A DNA stretch of 64,000 nt, from NCBI GenBank assembly GCA_028752905.1, contig JAQNBH010000048.1, forward strand, positions 970,965-1,034,964, written 5' to 3'. The number at the start of each line of letters is the position of its first letter. Position 1 is the stretch's first letter. The stretch comes from Cladorhizidae sp. MBARI D1340-BT2 (lineage: Eukaryota; Porifera; Demospongiae; Poecilosclerida; Cladorhizidae). The position numbers and the translations under genes were made by a program. Shown here piece after piece: positions 1-13,700 of this stretch. The notes beneath the pieces were generated by a model. That model did no database searches, had not been told where the DNA came from, and was given only the letters and a program-made list of their open reading frames with translations.

Positions 1-102
1 TATCTTTTTTGGGTAAAGTGTAGAACAGTTATGAGCTTTACGGCAAAATAACAAGATTTTTGGGGGGAAAATGAGAAACATATAGACCAAATTAGGGCAA
101 AT
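1..102. repeat. Partial satellite unit at the left edge
   Basis: This is the last 102 bp of a unit whose start lies outside the window. It includes the T-run, G-run and A-run segment and the end of the non-repetitive part. It shows that the array extends to the left. Confidence 0.95.
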
Positions 103-287
103 ATCAAGATAGAGAACACACAATGAAACCTATCATTCGAATCATATCAAGTCCATTACAGTGAAGTGTGCAGAATATTATGGATGTTTGATATCAACAG
201 AGAGCACAGGGAGAGACCTATCTTAATAGCTATATATCAAGTTTATACAGTGAAGTGTGGAGAATCTATGAAGCTAACCTGTTTAGC
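103..287. repeat. Subrepeat A1 inside the reference unit
   Basis: This is the first of three internal subrepeats. It starts ATCAAGATAGAGAACACA and contains two halves with GTGAAGTGTG at 161 and 250. It also contains the CACAGGG/CACCGGG site that splits units into two classes along the array. Confidence 0.85.
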
Positions 288-451
288 ATCAAGATAGAGA
301 ACACATAGAGAAACCTATCTTGTGATTCTATGTATGCAGAATATACGGATGTTTGGTATCAAGAGAGAGAACAGAGAGAGGCCTACCTTTAGAGCTATAT
401 ATCAAGTCTATTCAGTGAAGTGTGGAGAATCTATGAAGCTAACATGTTCAG
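288..451. repeat. Subrepeat A2 inside the reference unit
   Basis: This second internal subrepeat starts like A1. Its first half has lost the GTGAAGTGTG word, and its second half keeps it at 415. The stretch GCAGAATATACGGATGTTTG at 336 is the left recombination partner of the 173-bp deletion that makes the short units. Confidence 0.85.
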
Positions 452-625
452 CTCAAGATAGAGAACACTGAGAGATACCTATCTTGCAAGTCCATTACAG
501 TGAAGTGTGCAGAATATATGGATGTTTGGTATCAAGAGAGAGCACTTAGAGAGTCCTATCTTAATAGCTATACATCAAGTCTATTCAGTGAAGTGTGGAT
601 AATCTACGAAACTAACATGTTTAGC
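452..625. repeat. Subrepeat A3 inside the reference unit
   Basis: This third internal subrepeat has GTGAAGTGTG at 500 and 588. It carries the GCAGAATATATGG stretch at 509, which is the right partner of the 173-bp deletion. It also carries the CTATCTTAATAGCT site, whose TTAA received the transposon in the unit starting at 52931. Confidence 0.85.
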
Positions 626-1011
626 ATCAAGTAAGAGTACAATTCATAACTGCCCTAATTAACAAGACCAAAGTCCCAGATTTTGTCAACTGATAGAGAA
701 GGCCCTTATCTGCAACATGTCAACAGATTATCAATAAATGTAGTGGTTTTTCACTGGCAGGCCACCGCTTTGGCAACTGGAAAACGCCAGGAAAGATCCA
801 AACCTTACCACTTCAAATCACCATAACTTGCTAATACTTAGAGTACTCAAAATTTTGGCACGTACAAAAGACAGATAATTAGAAGGGCTATCCGGTGATA
901 TAAAAAATTATCTTTTTGGGGTAAAGTGTAGAACAGTTATGAGCTTTACGGCAAAATAACAAGATTTTTTGGGGGGAAAATGAGAAACATATAGACCAAA
1001 TTAGGGCAAAT
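626..1011. repeat. Non-repetitive segment of the reference unit
   Basis: This is about 383 bp in most units and has no similarity that I can see to A1-A3. It includes a GC-richer stretch around 748-790, a TATAAA word near 898-904, and a mixed T-run/G-run/A-run near 966-980 whose lengths vary from unit to unit. No open frame starting with ATG of useful length was found. Its origin is not recognised. Confidence 0.75.
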
Positions 1012-4000
1012 ATCAAGATAGAGAACACACAATGAAACCTATCATTCGAATCATATCAAGTCCATTACAGTGAAGTGTGCAGAATATTATGGATGTTTGA
1101 TATCAACAGAGAGCACCGGGAGAGACCTATCTTAATAGCTATATATCAAGTTTATACAGTGAAGTGTGGAGAATCTATGAAGCTAACCTGTTTAGCATCA
1201 AGATAGAGAACACATAGAGAAACCTATCTTGTGATTCTATGTATGCAGAATATACCGATGTTTGGTATCAAGAGAGAGAACAGAGAGAGGCCTACCTTTA
1301 GAGCTATATATCAAGTCTATTCAGTGAAGTGTGGAGAATCTATGAAGCTAACATGTTCAGCTCAAGATAGAGAACACTGAGAGATACCTATCTTGCAAGT
1401 CCATTACAGTGAAGTGTGCAGAATATATGGATGTTTGGTATCAAGAGAGAGCACTTAGAGAGTCCTATCTTAATAGCTATACATCAAGTCTATTCAGTGA
1501 AGTGTGGATAATCTACGAAACTAACATGTTTAGCATCAAGTAAGAGTACAATTCATAACTGCCCTAATTAACAAGACCAAAGTCCCAGATTTTGTCAACT
1601 GATAGAGAAGGCCCTTATCTGCAACATGTCAACAGATTATCAATAAATGTAGTGGTTTTTCACTGGCAGGCCACCGCTTTGGCAACTGGAAAACGCCAGG
1701 AAAGATCGCAAACCTTACCACTTCAAATCACCATAACTTGCTAATACTTAGAGTACTCAAAATTTTGGCACGTACAAAAGACAGATAATTAGAAGGGCTA
1801 TCCGGTGATATAAATATTATCTCTTTGGGGTAAAGTGTTGAAAAGTTATGAGCTTTACGGCAAAATAACAAGATTTTTGGGGGGGAAATGAGAAACATGT
1901 AGACCAAATTAGGGCAAATATCAAGATAGAGAACACACAATGAAACCTATCATTCGAATCATATCAAGTCCATTACAGTGAAGTGTGCAGAATATTATGG
2001 ATGTTTGATATCAACAGAGAGCACAGGGAGAGACCTATCTTAATAGCTATATATCAAGTTTATACAGTGAAGTGTGGAGAATCTATGAAGCTAACCTGTT
2101 TAGCATCAAGATAGAGAACACATAGAGAAACCTATCTTGTGATTCTATGTATGCAGAATATACGGATGTTTGGTATCAAGAGAGAGAACAGAGAGAGGCC
2201 TACCTTTAGAGCTATATATCAAGTCTATTCAGTGAAGTGTGGAGAATCTATGAAGCTAACATGTTCAGCTCAAGATAGAGAACACTGAGAGATACCTATC
2301 TTGCAAGTCCATTACAGTGAAGTGTGCAGAATATATGGATGTTTGGTATCAAGAGAGAGCACTTAGAGAGTCCTATCTTAATAGCTATACATCAAGTCTA
2401 TTCAGTGAAGTGTGGATAATCTACGAAACTAACATGTTTAGCATCAAGTAAGAGTACAATTCATAACTGCGCTAATTAACAAGACCAAAGTCCCAGATTT
2501 TGTCAACTGATAGAGAAGGCCCTTATCTGCAACATGTCAACAGATTATCAATAAATGTAGTGGCTTTTCACTGGCAGGCCACCGCTTTGGCAACTGGAAA
2601 ACGCCAGGAAAGATCGCAAACCTAACCACTTCAAATCACCATAACTTGCTAATACTTAGAGTACTCAAAATTTTGGCACGTACAAAAGACAGATAATTAG
2701 AAGGGCTATCCGGTGATATAAAAATTATCTCTTTGGGGTAAAGTGTTGAAAAGTTATGAGCTTTACGGCAAAATAACAAGATTTTTGGGGGGAAAATGAG
2801 AAACATATAGACCAAATTAGGGCAAATATCAAGATAGAGAACACACAATGAAACCTATCATTCGAATCATATCAAGTCCATTACAGTGAAGTGTGCAGAA
2901 TATTATGGATGTTTGATATCAACAGAGAGCACCGGGAGAGACCTATCTTAATAGCTATATATCAAGTTTATACAGTGAAGTGTGGAGAATCTATGAAGCT
3001 AACCTGTTTAGCATCAAGATAGAGAACACATAGAGAAACCTATCTTGTGATTCTATGTATGCAGAATATACCGATGTTTGGTATCAAGAGAGAGAACAGA
3101 GAGAGGCCTACCTTTAGAGCTATATATCAAGTCTATTCAGTGAAGTGTGGAGAATCTATGAAGCTAACATGTTCAGCTCAAGATAGAGAACACTGAGAGA
3201 TACCTATCTTGCAAGTCCATTACAGTGAAGTGTGCAGAATATATGGATGTTTGGTATCAAGAGAGAGCACTTAGAGAGTCCTATCTTAATAGCTATACAT
3301 CAAGTCTATTCAGTGAAGTGTGGATAATCTACGAAGCTAACATGTTTAGCATCAAGTAAGAGTACAATTCATAACTGCCCTAATTAACAAGACCAAAGTC
3401 CCAGATTTTGTCAACTGATAGAGAAGGCCCTTATCTGCAACATGTCAACAGATTATCAATAAATGTAGTGGTTTTTCACTGGCAGGCCACCGCTTTGGCA
3501 ACTGGAAAACGCCAGGAAAGATCGCAAACCTTACCACTTCAAATCACCATAACTTGCTAATACTTAGAGTACTCAAAATTTTGGCACGTACAAAAGACAG
3601 ATAATTAGAAGGGCTATCCGGTGATATAAATATTATCTCTTTGGGGTAAAGTGTTGAAAAGTTATGAGCTTTACGGCAAAATAACAAGATTTTTGGGGGG
3701 AAATGAGAAACATGTAGACCAAATTAGGGCAAATATCAAGATAGAGAACACACAATGAAACCTATCATTCGAATCATATCAAGTCCATTACAGTGAAGTG
3801 TGCAGAATATTATGGATGTTTGATATCAACAGAGAGCACAGGGAGAGACCTATCTTAATAGCTATATATCAAGTTTATACAGTGAAGTGTGGAGAATCTA
3901 TGAAGCTAACCTGTTTAGCATCAAGATAGAGAACACATAGAGAAACCTATCTTGTGATTCTATGTATGCAGAATATACGGATGTTTGGTATCAAGAGAGA

Positions 4001-6458
4001 GAACAGAGAGAGGCCTACCTTTAGAGCTATATATCAAGTCTATTCAGTGAAGTGTGGAGAATCTATGAAGCTAACATGTTCAGCTCAAGATAGAGAACAC
4101 TGAGAGATACCTATCTTGCAAGTCCATTACAGTGAAGTGTGCAGAATATATGGATGTTTGGTATCAAGAGAGAGCACTTAGAGAGTCCTATCTTAATAGC
4201 TATACATCAAGTCTATTCAGTGAAGTGTGGATAATCTACGAAACTAACATGTTTAGCATCAAGTAAGAGTACAATTCATAACTGCGCTAATTAACAAGAC
4301 CAAAGTCCCAGATTTTGTCAACTGATAGAGAAGGCCCTTATCTGCAACATGTCAACAGATTATCAATAAATGTAGTGGCTTTTCACTGGCAGGCCACCGC
4401 TTTGGCAACTGGAAAACGCCAGGAAAGATCGCAAACCTTACCACTTCAAATCACCATAACTTGCTAATACTTAGAGTACTCAAAATTTTGGCACGTACAA
4501 AAGACAGATAATTAGAAGGGCTATCCGGTGATATAAAAATTATCTTTTTTGGGTAAAGTGTAGAACAGTTATGAGCTTTACGGCAAAATAACAAGATTTT
4601 TGGGGGGAAAATGAGAAACATATAGACCAAATTAGGGCAAATATCAAGATAGAGAACACACAATGAAACCTATCATTCGAATCATATCAAGTCCATTACA
4701 GTGAAGTGTGCAGAATATTATGGATGTTTGATATCAACAGAGAGCACAGGGAGAGACCTATCTTAATAGCTATATATCAAGTTTATACAGTGAAGTGTGG
4801 AGAATCTATGAAGCTAACCTGTTTAGCATCAAGATAGAGAACACATAGAGAAACCTATCTTGTGATTCTATGTATGCAGAATATACGGATGTTTGGTATC
4901 AAGAGAGAGAACAGAGAGAGGCCTACCTTTAGAGCTATATATCAAGTCTATTCAGTGAAGTGTGGAGAATCTATGAAGCTAACATGTTCAGCTCAAGATA
5001 GAGAACACTGAGAGATACCTATCTTGCAAGTCCATTACAGTGAAGTGTGCAGAATATATGGATGTTTGGTATCAAGAGAGAGCACTTAGAGAGTCCTATC
5101 TTAATAGCTATACATCAAGTCTATTCAGTGAAGTGTGGATAATCTACGAAACTAACATGTTTAGCATCAAGTAAGAGTACAATTCATAACTGCCCTAATT
5201 AACAAGACCAAAGTCCCAGATTTTGTCAACTGATAGAGAAGGCCCTTATCTGCAACATGTCAACAGATTATCAATAAATGTAGTGGTTTTTCACTGGCAG
5301 GCCACCGCTTTGGCAACTGGAAAACGCCAGGAAAGATCGCAAACCTAACCACTTCAAATCACCATAACTTGCTAATACTTAGAGTACTCAAAATTTTGGC
5401 ACGTACAAAAGACAGATAATTAGAAGGGCTATCCGGTGATATAAAAATTATCTTTTTGGGGTAAAGTGTAGAACAGTTATGAGCTTTACGGCAAAATAAC
5501 AAGATTTTTGGGGGGAAAATGAGAAACATATAGACCAAATTAGGGCAAATATCAAGATAGAGAACACACAATGAAACCTATCATTCGAATCATATCAAGT
5601 CCATTACAGTGAAGTGTGCAGAATATTATGGATGTTTGATATCAACAGAGAGCACCGGGAGAGACCTATCTTAATAGCTATATATCAAGTTTATACAGTG
5701 AAGTGTGGAGAATCTATGAAGCTAACCTGTTTAGCATCAAGATAGAGAACACATAGAGAAACCTATCTTGTGATTCTATGTATGCAGAATATACCGATGT
5801 TTGGTATCAAGAGAGAGAACAGAGAGAGGCCTACCTTTAGAGCTATATATCAAGTCTATTCAGTGAAGTGTGGAGAATCTATGAAGCTAACATGTTCAGC
5901 TCAAGATAGAGAACACTGAGAGATACCTATCTTGCAAGTCCATTACAGTGAAGTGTGCAGAATATATGGATGTTTGGTATCAAGAGAGAGCACTTAGAGA
6001 GTCCTATCTTAATAGCTATACATCAAGTCTATTCAGTGAAGTGTGGATAATCTACGAAGCTAACATGTTTAGCATCAAGTAAGAGTACAATTCATAACTG
6101 CCCTAATTAACAAGACCAAAGTCCCAGATTTTGTCAACTGATAGAGAAGGCCCTTATCTGCAACATGTCAACAGATTATCAATAAATGTAGTGGTTTTTC
6201 ACTGGCAGGCCACCGCTTTGGCAACTGGAAAACGCCAGGAAAGATCGCAAACCTTACCACTTCAAATCACCATAACTTGCTAATACTTAGAGTACTCAAA
6301 ATTTTGGCACGTACAAAAGACAGATAATTAGAAGGGCTATCCGGTGATATAAATATTATCTCTTTGGGGTAAAGTGTTGAAAAGTTATGAGCTTTACGGC
6401 AAAATAACAAGATTTTTGGGGGGGAAATGAGAAACATATAGACCAAATTAGGGCAAAT

Positions 6459-7704
6459 ATCAAGATAGAGAACACACAATGAAACCTATCATTCGAATCA
6501 TATCAAGTCCATTACAGTGAAGTGTGCAGAATATTATGGATGTTTGATATCAACAGAGAGCACAGGGAGAGACCTATCTTAATAGCTATATATCAAGTTT
6601 ATACAGTGAAGTGTGGAGAATCTATGAAGCTAACCTGTTTAGCATCAAGATAGAGAACACATAGAGAAACCTATCTTGTGATTCTATGTATGCAGAATAT
6701 ACGGATGTTTGGTATCAAGAGAGAGAACAGAGAGAGGCCTACCTTTAGAGCTATATATCAAGTCTATTCAGTGAAGTGTGGAGAATCTATGAAGCTAACA
6801 TGTTCAGCTCAAGATAGAGAACACTGAGAGATACCTATCTTGCAAGTCCATTACAGTGAAGTGTGCAGAATATATGGATGTTTGGTATCAAGAGAGAGCA
6901 CTTAGAGAGTCCTATCTTAATAGCTATACATCAAGTCTATTCAGTGAAGTGTGGAGAATCTATGAAGCTAACCTGTTTAGCATCAAGATAGAGAACACAT
7001 AGAGAAACCTATCTTGTGATTCTATGTATGCAGAATATACGGATGTTTGGTATCAAGAGAGAGAACAGAGAGAGGCCTACCTTTAGAGCTATATATCAAG
7101 TCTATTCAGTGAAGTGTGGAGAATCTATGAAGCTAACATGTTCAGCTCAAGATAGAGAACACTGAGAGATACCTATCTTGCAAGTCCATTACAGTGAAGT
7201 GTGCAGAATATATGGATGTTTGGTATCAAGAGAGAGCACTTAGAGAGTCCTATCTTAATAGCTATACATCAAGTCTATTCAGTGAAGTGTGGATAATCTA
7301 CGAAACTAACATGTTTAGCATCAAGTAAGAGTACAATTCATAACTGCGCTAATTAACAAGACCAAAGTCCCAGATTTTGTCAACTGATAGAGAAGGCCCT
7401 TATCTGCAACATGTCAACAGATTATCAATAAATGTAGTGGCTTTTCACTGGCAGGCCACCGCTTTGGCAACTGGAAAACGCCAGGAAAGATCGCAAACCT
7501 TACCACTTCAAATCACCATAACTTGCTAATACTTAGAGTACTCAAAATTTTGGCACGTACAAAAGACAGATAATTAGAAGGGCTATCCGGTGATATAAAA
7601 ATTATCTTTTTGGGGTAAAGTGTAGAAAAGTTATGAGCTTTACGGCAAAATAACAAGATTTTTGGGGGGAAAATGAGAAACATATAGACCAAATTAGGGC
7701 AAAT
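6459..7704. repeat. Expanded satellite unit, 1246 bp (one extra A2+A3 pair)
   Basis: This unit is 338 bp longer than normal. After the GTGAAGTGTGG of A3, near 6941-6954, the sequence jumps back to the equivalent point of A1. It then repeats A2 and A3 before entering the non-repetitive segment. In the reference unit the same words lie at 251 and 589, exactly 338 bp apart. This fits unequal exchange between subrepeats A1 and A3. Confidence 0.93.
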
Positions 7705-10700
7705 ATCAAGATAGAGAACACACAATGAAACCTATCATTCGAATCATATCAAGTCCATTACAGTGAAGTGTGCAGAATATTATGGATGTTTGATATCAAC
7801 AGAGAGCACCGGGAGAGACCTATCTTAATAGCTATATATCAAGTTTATACAGTGAAGTGTGGAGAATCTATGAAGCTAACCTGTTTAGCATCAAGATAGA
7901 GAACACATAGAGAAACCTATCTTGTGATTCTATGTATGCAGAATATACCGATGTTTGGTATCAAGAGAGAGAACAGAGAGAGGCCTACCTTTAGAGCTAT
8001 ATATCAAGTCTATTCAGTGAAGTGTGGAGAATCTATGAAGCTAACATGTTCAGCTCAAGATAGAGAACACTGAGAGATACCTATCTTGCAAGTCCATTAC
8101 AGTGAAGTGTGCAGAATATATGGATGTTTGGTATCAAGAGAGAGCACTTAGAGAGTCCTATCTTAATAGCTATACATCAAGTCTATTCAGAGAAGTGTGG
8201 ATAATCTACGAAACTAACATGTTTAGCATCAAGTAAGAGTACAATTCATAACTGCCCTAATTAACAAGACCAAAGTCCCAGATTTTGTCAACTGATAGAG
8301 AAGGCCCTTATCTGCAACATGTCAACAGATTATCAATAAATGTAGTGGTTTTTCACTGGCAGGCCACCGCTTTGGCAACTGGAAAACGCCAGGAAAGATC
8401 GCAAACCTAACCACTTCAAATCACCATAACTTGCTAATACTTAGAGTACTCAAAATTTTGGCACGTACAAAAGACAGATAATTAGAAGGGCTATCCGGTG
8501 ATATAAAAATTATCTTTTTTGGGTAAAGTGTAGAACAGTTATGAGCTTTACGGCAAAATAACAAGATTTTTGGGGGGAAAATGAGAAACATATAGACCAA
8601 ATTAGGGCAAATATCAAGATAGAGAACACACAATGAAACCTATCATTCGAATCATATCAAGTCCATTACAGTGAAGTGTGCAGAATATTATGGATGTTTG
8701 ATATCAACAGAGAGCACCGGGAGAGACCTATCTTAATAGCTATATATCAAGTTTATACAGTGAAGTGTGGAGAATCTATGAAGCTAACCTGTTTAGCATC
8801 AAGATAGAGAACACATAGAGAAACCTATCTTGTGATTCTATGTATGCAGAATATACGGATGTTTGGTATCAAGAGAGAGAACAGAGAGAGGCCTACCTTT
8901 AGAGCTATATATCAAGTCTATTCAGTGAAGTGTGGAGAATCTATGAAGCTAACATGTTCAGCTCAAGATAGAGAACACTGAGAGATACCTATCTTGCAAG
9001 TCCATTACAGTGAAGTGTGCAGAATATATGGATGTTTGGTATCAAGAGAGAGCACTTAGAGAGTCCTATCTTAATAGCTATACATCAAGTCTATTCAGTG
9101 AAGTGTGGATAATCTACGAAGCTAACATGTTTAGCATCAAGTAAGTGTACAATTCATAACTGCCCTAATTAACAAGACCAAAGTCCCAGATTTTGTCAAC
9201 TGATAGAGAAGGCCCTTATCTGCAACATGTCAACAGATTATCAATAAATGTAGTGGTTTTTCACTGGCAGGCCACCGCTTTGGCAACTGGAAAACGCCAG
9301 GAAAGATCGCAAACCTTACCACTTCAAATCACCATAACTTGCTAATACTTAGAGTACTCAAAATTTTGGCACGTACAAAAGACAGATAATTAGAAGGGCT
9401 ATCCGGTGATATAAACATTATCTTTTTTGGATAAAGTGTAGAAAAGTTATGAGCTTTACGGCAAAATAACAAGATTTTGGGGGGGAAAATGAGAAACATA
9501 TAGACCAAATTAGGGCAAATATCAAGATAGAGAACACACAATGAAACCTATCATTCGAATCATATCAAGTCCATTACAGTGAAGTGTGCAGAATATTATG
9601 GATGTTTGATATCAACAGAGAGCACAGGGAGAGACCTATCTTAATAGCTATATATCAAGTTTATACAGTGAAGTGTGGAGAATCTATGAAGCTAACCTGT
9701 TTAGCATCAAGATAGAGAACACATAGAGAAACCTATCTTGTGATTCTATGTATGCAGAATATACGGATGTTTGGTATCAAGAGAGAGAACAGAGAGAGGC
9801 CTACCTTTAGAGCTATATATCAAGTCTATTCAGTGAAGTGTGGAGAATCTATGAAGCTAACATGTTTAGCTCAAGATAGAGAACACTGAGAGATACCTAT
9901 CTTGCAAGTCCATTACAGTGAAGTGTGCAGAATATATGGATGTTTGGTATCAAGAGAGAGCACTTAGAGAGTCCTATCTTAATAGCTATACATCAAGTCT
10001 ATTCAGAGAAGTGTGGATAATCTACGAAGCTAACATGTTTAGCATCAAGTAAGAGTACAATTCATAACTGCCCTAATTAACAAGACCAAAGTCCCAGATT
10101 TTGTCAACTGATAGAGAAGGCCCTTATCTGCAACATGTCAACAGATTATCAATAAATGTAGTGGTTTTTCACTGGCAGGCCACCGCTTTGGCAACTGGAA
10201 AACGCCAGGAAAGATCGCAAACCTTACCACTTCAAATCACCATAACTTGCTAATACTTAGAGTACTCAAAATTTTGGTACGTACAAAAGACAGATAATTA
10301 GAAGGGCTATCCGGTGATATAAAAATTATCTTTTTGGGGTAAAGTGTATAAAAGTTATGAGCTTTACGGCAAAATAACAAGATTTTGGGGGGGGAAATGA
10401 GAAACATATAGACCAAATTAGGGCAAATATCAAGATAGAGAACACACAATGAAACCTATCATTTGAATCATATCAAGTCCATTACAGTGAAGTTTGCAGA
10501 ATATTATGGATGTTTGATATCAACAGAGAGCACCGGGAGAGACCTATCTTAATAGCTATATATCAAGTTTATACAGTGAAGTGTGGAGAATCTATGAAGC
10601 TAACCTGTTTAGCATCAAGATAGAGAACACATAGAGAAACCTATCTTGTGATTCTATGTATGCAGAATATACGGATGTTTGGTATCAAGAGAGAGAACAG

Positions 10701-13700
10701 AGAGAGGCCTACCTTTAGAGCTATATATCAAGTCTATTCAGTGAAGTGTGGAGAATCTATGAAGCTAACATGTTCAGCTCAAGATAGAGAACACTGAGAG
10801 ATACCTATCTTGCAAGTCCATTACAGTGAAGTGTGCAGAATATATGGATGTTTGGTATCAAGAGAGAGCACTTAGAGAGTCCTATCTTAATAGCTATACA
10901 TCAAGTCTATTCAGTGAAGTGTGGATAATCTACGAAGCTAACATGTTTAGCATCAAGTAAGTGTACAATTCATAACTGCCCTAATTAACAAGACCAAAGT
11001 CCCAGATTTTGTCAACTGATAGAGAAGGCCCTTATCTGCAACATGTCAACAGATTATCAATAAATGTAGTGGTTTTTCACTGGCAGGCCACCGCTTTGGC
11101 AACTGGAAAACGCCAGGAAAGATCGCAAACCTTACCACTTCAAATCACCATAACTTGCTAATACTTAGAGTACTCAAAATTTTGGCACGTACAAAAGACA
11201 GATAATTAGAAGGGCTATCGGGTGATATAAATATTATCTTTTTTGGGTAAAGTGGAGAACAGTTATGAGCTTTACGGCAAAATAACAAGATTTTGGGGGG
11301 GAAAATGAGAAACATATAGACCAAATTAGGGCAAATATCAAGATAGAGAACACACAATGAAACCTATCATTCGAATCATATCAAGTCCATTACAGTGAAG
11401 TGTGCAGAATATTATGGATGTTTGATATCAACAGAGAGCACAGGGAGAGACCTATCTTAATAGCTATATATCAAGTTTATACAGTGAAGTGTGGAGAATC
11501 TATGAAGCTAACCTGTTTAGCATCAAGATAGAGAACACATAGAGAAACCTATCTTGTGATTCTATGTATGCAGAATATACGGATGTTTGGTATCAAGAGA
11601 GAGAACAGAGAGAGGCCTACCTTTAGAGCTATATATCAAGTCTATTCAGTGAAGTGTGGAGAATCTATGAAGCTAACATGTTCAGCTCAAGATAGAGAAC
11701 ACTGAGAGATACCTATCTTGCAAGTCCATTACAGTGAAGTGTGCAGAATATATGGATGTTTGGTATCAAGAGAGAGCACTTAGAGAGTCCTATCTTAATA
11801 GCTATACATCAAGTCTATTCAGTGAAGTGTGGATAATCTACGAAGCTAACATGTTTAGCATCAAGTAAGAGTACAATTCATAACTGCCCTAATTAACAAG
11901 ACCAAAGTCCCAGATTTTGTCAACTGATAGAGAAGGCCCTTATCTGCAACATGTCAACAGATTATCAATAAATGTAGTGGTTTTTCACTGGCAGGCCACC
12001 GCTTTGGCAACTGGAAAACGCCAGGAAAGATCGCAAACCTTACCACTTCAAATCACCATAACTTGCTAATACTTAGAGTACTCAAAATTTTGGCACGTAC
12101 AAAAGACAGATAATTAGAAGGGCTATCCGGTGATATAAACATTATCTTTTTTGGATAAAGTGTAGAAAAGTTATGAGCTTTACGGCAAAATAACAAGATT
12201 TTGGGGGGAAAAATGAGAAACATATAGACCAAATTAGGGCAAATATCAAGATAGAGAACACACAATGAAACCTATCATTCGAATCATATCAAGTCCATTA
12301 CAGTGAAGTGTGCAGAATATTATGGATGTTTGATATCAACAGAGAGCACAGGGAGAGACCTATCTTAATAGCTATATATCAAGTTTATACAGTGAAGTGT
12401 GGAGAATCTATGAAGCTAACCTGTTTAGCATCAAGATAGAGAACACATAGAGAAACCTATCTTGTGATTCTATGTATGCAGAATATACGGATGTTTGGTA
12501 TCAAGAGAGAGAACAGAGAGAGGCCTACCTTTAGAGCTATATATCAAGTCTATTCAGTGAAGTGTGGAGAATCTATGAAGCTAACATGTTTAGCTCAAGA
12601 TAGAGAACACTGAGAGATACCTATCTTGCAAGTCCATTACAGTGAAGTGTGCAGAATATATGGATGTTTGGTATCAAGAGAGAGCACTTAGAGAGTCCTA
12701 TCTTAATAGCTATACATCAAGTCTATTCAGAGAAGTGTGGATAATCTACGAAGCTAACATGTTTAGCATCAAGTAAGAGTACAATTCATAACTGCCCTAA
12801 TTAACAAGACCAAAGTCCCAGATTTTGTCAACTGATAGAGAAGGCCCTTATCTGCAACATGTCAACAGATTATCAATAAATGTAGTGGTTTTTCACTGGC
12901 AGGCCACCGCTTTGGCAACTGGAAAACGCCAGGAAAGATCGCAAACCTTACCACTTCAAATCACCATAACTTGCTAATACTTAGAGTACTCAAAATTTTG
13001 GTACGTACAAAAGACAGATAATTAGAAGGGCTATCCGGTGATATAAAAATTATCTCTTTGGGGTAAAGTGTTGAAAAGTTATGAGCTTTACGGCAAAATA
13101 ACAAGATTTTTGGGGGGAAAATGAGAAACATATAGACCAAATTAGGGCAAATATCAAGATAGAGAACACACAATGAAACCTATCATTCGAATCATATCAA
13201 GTCCATTACAGTGAAGTGTGCAGAATATTATGGATGTTTGATATCAACAGAGAGCACCGGGAGAGACCTATCTTAATAGCTATATATCAAGTTTATACAG
13301 TGAAGTGTGGAGAATCTATGAAGCTAACCTGTTTAGCATCAAGATAGAGAACACATAGAGAAACCTATCTTGTGATTCTATGTATGCAGAATATACCGAT
13401 GTTTGGTATCAAGAGAGAGAACAGAGAGAGGCCTACCTTTAGAGCTATATATCAAGTCTATTCAGTGAAGTGTGGAGAATCTATGAAGCTAACATGTTCA
13501 GCTCAAGATAGAGAACACTGAGAGATACCTATCTTGCAAGTCCATTACAGTGAAGTGTGCAGAATATATGGATGTTTGGTATCAAGAGAGAGCACTTAGA
13601 GAGTCCTATCTTAATAGCTATACATCAAGTCTATTCAGTGAAGTGTGGATAATCTACGAAGCTAACATGTTTAGCATCAAGTAAGAGTACAATTCATAAC

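Larger units (their letters stand above)
103..1011. repeat. First complete satellite unit (909 bp), used as the reference for internal structure
   Basis: The unit has two parts. Positions 103-625 are three related subrepeats. Positions 626-1011 are a stretch with no internal repetition. The decamer GTGAAGTGTG falls at 161, 250, 415, 500 and 588. These spacings (89, 165, 85, 88) reveal an older period of about 88 bp with one degenerate copy in the middle. The non-repetitive part contains a G-run whose length differs between units. Confidence 0.95.

Noticed and set aside
130..150. RNA polymerase III B box (CATTCGAATCA) suggesting a tRNA-derived repeat
   Set aside because: The match is partial, there is no A box at the right distance, no cloverleaf can be drawn, and the site is probably just a palindromic TTCGAA word.
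130..155. CENP-B box at the ATTCGAATCATATC site of each unit
   Set aside because: TTCG and the following A fit the start of the box, but the required CGGG at the far end is missing.
740..750. AATAAA in CAATAAATG of each unit as a polyadenylation signal
   Set aside because: No gene lies upstream on the plus strand. The hexamer is expected by chance in AT-rich repeat DNA.
735..790. Possible hairpin in the GC-richer stretch of each unit (CTGGC paired with GCCAG, and GCCA with TGGC)
   Set aside because: The stems are only 4-5 bp, easily due to chance, and no conserved compensating changes were seen between units.
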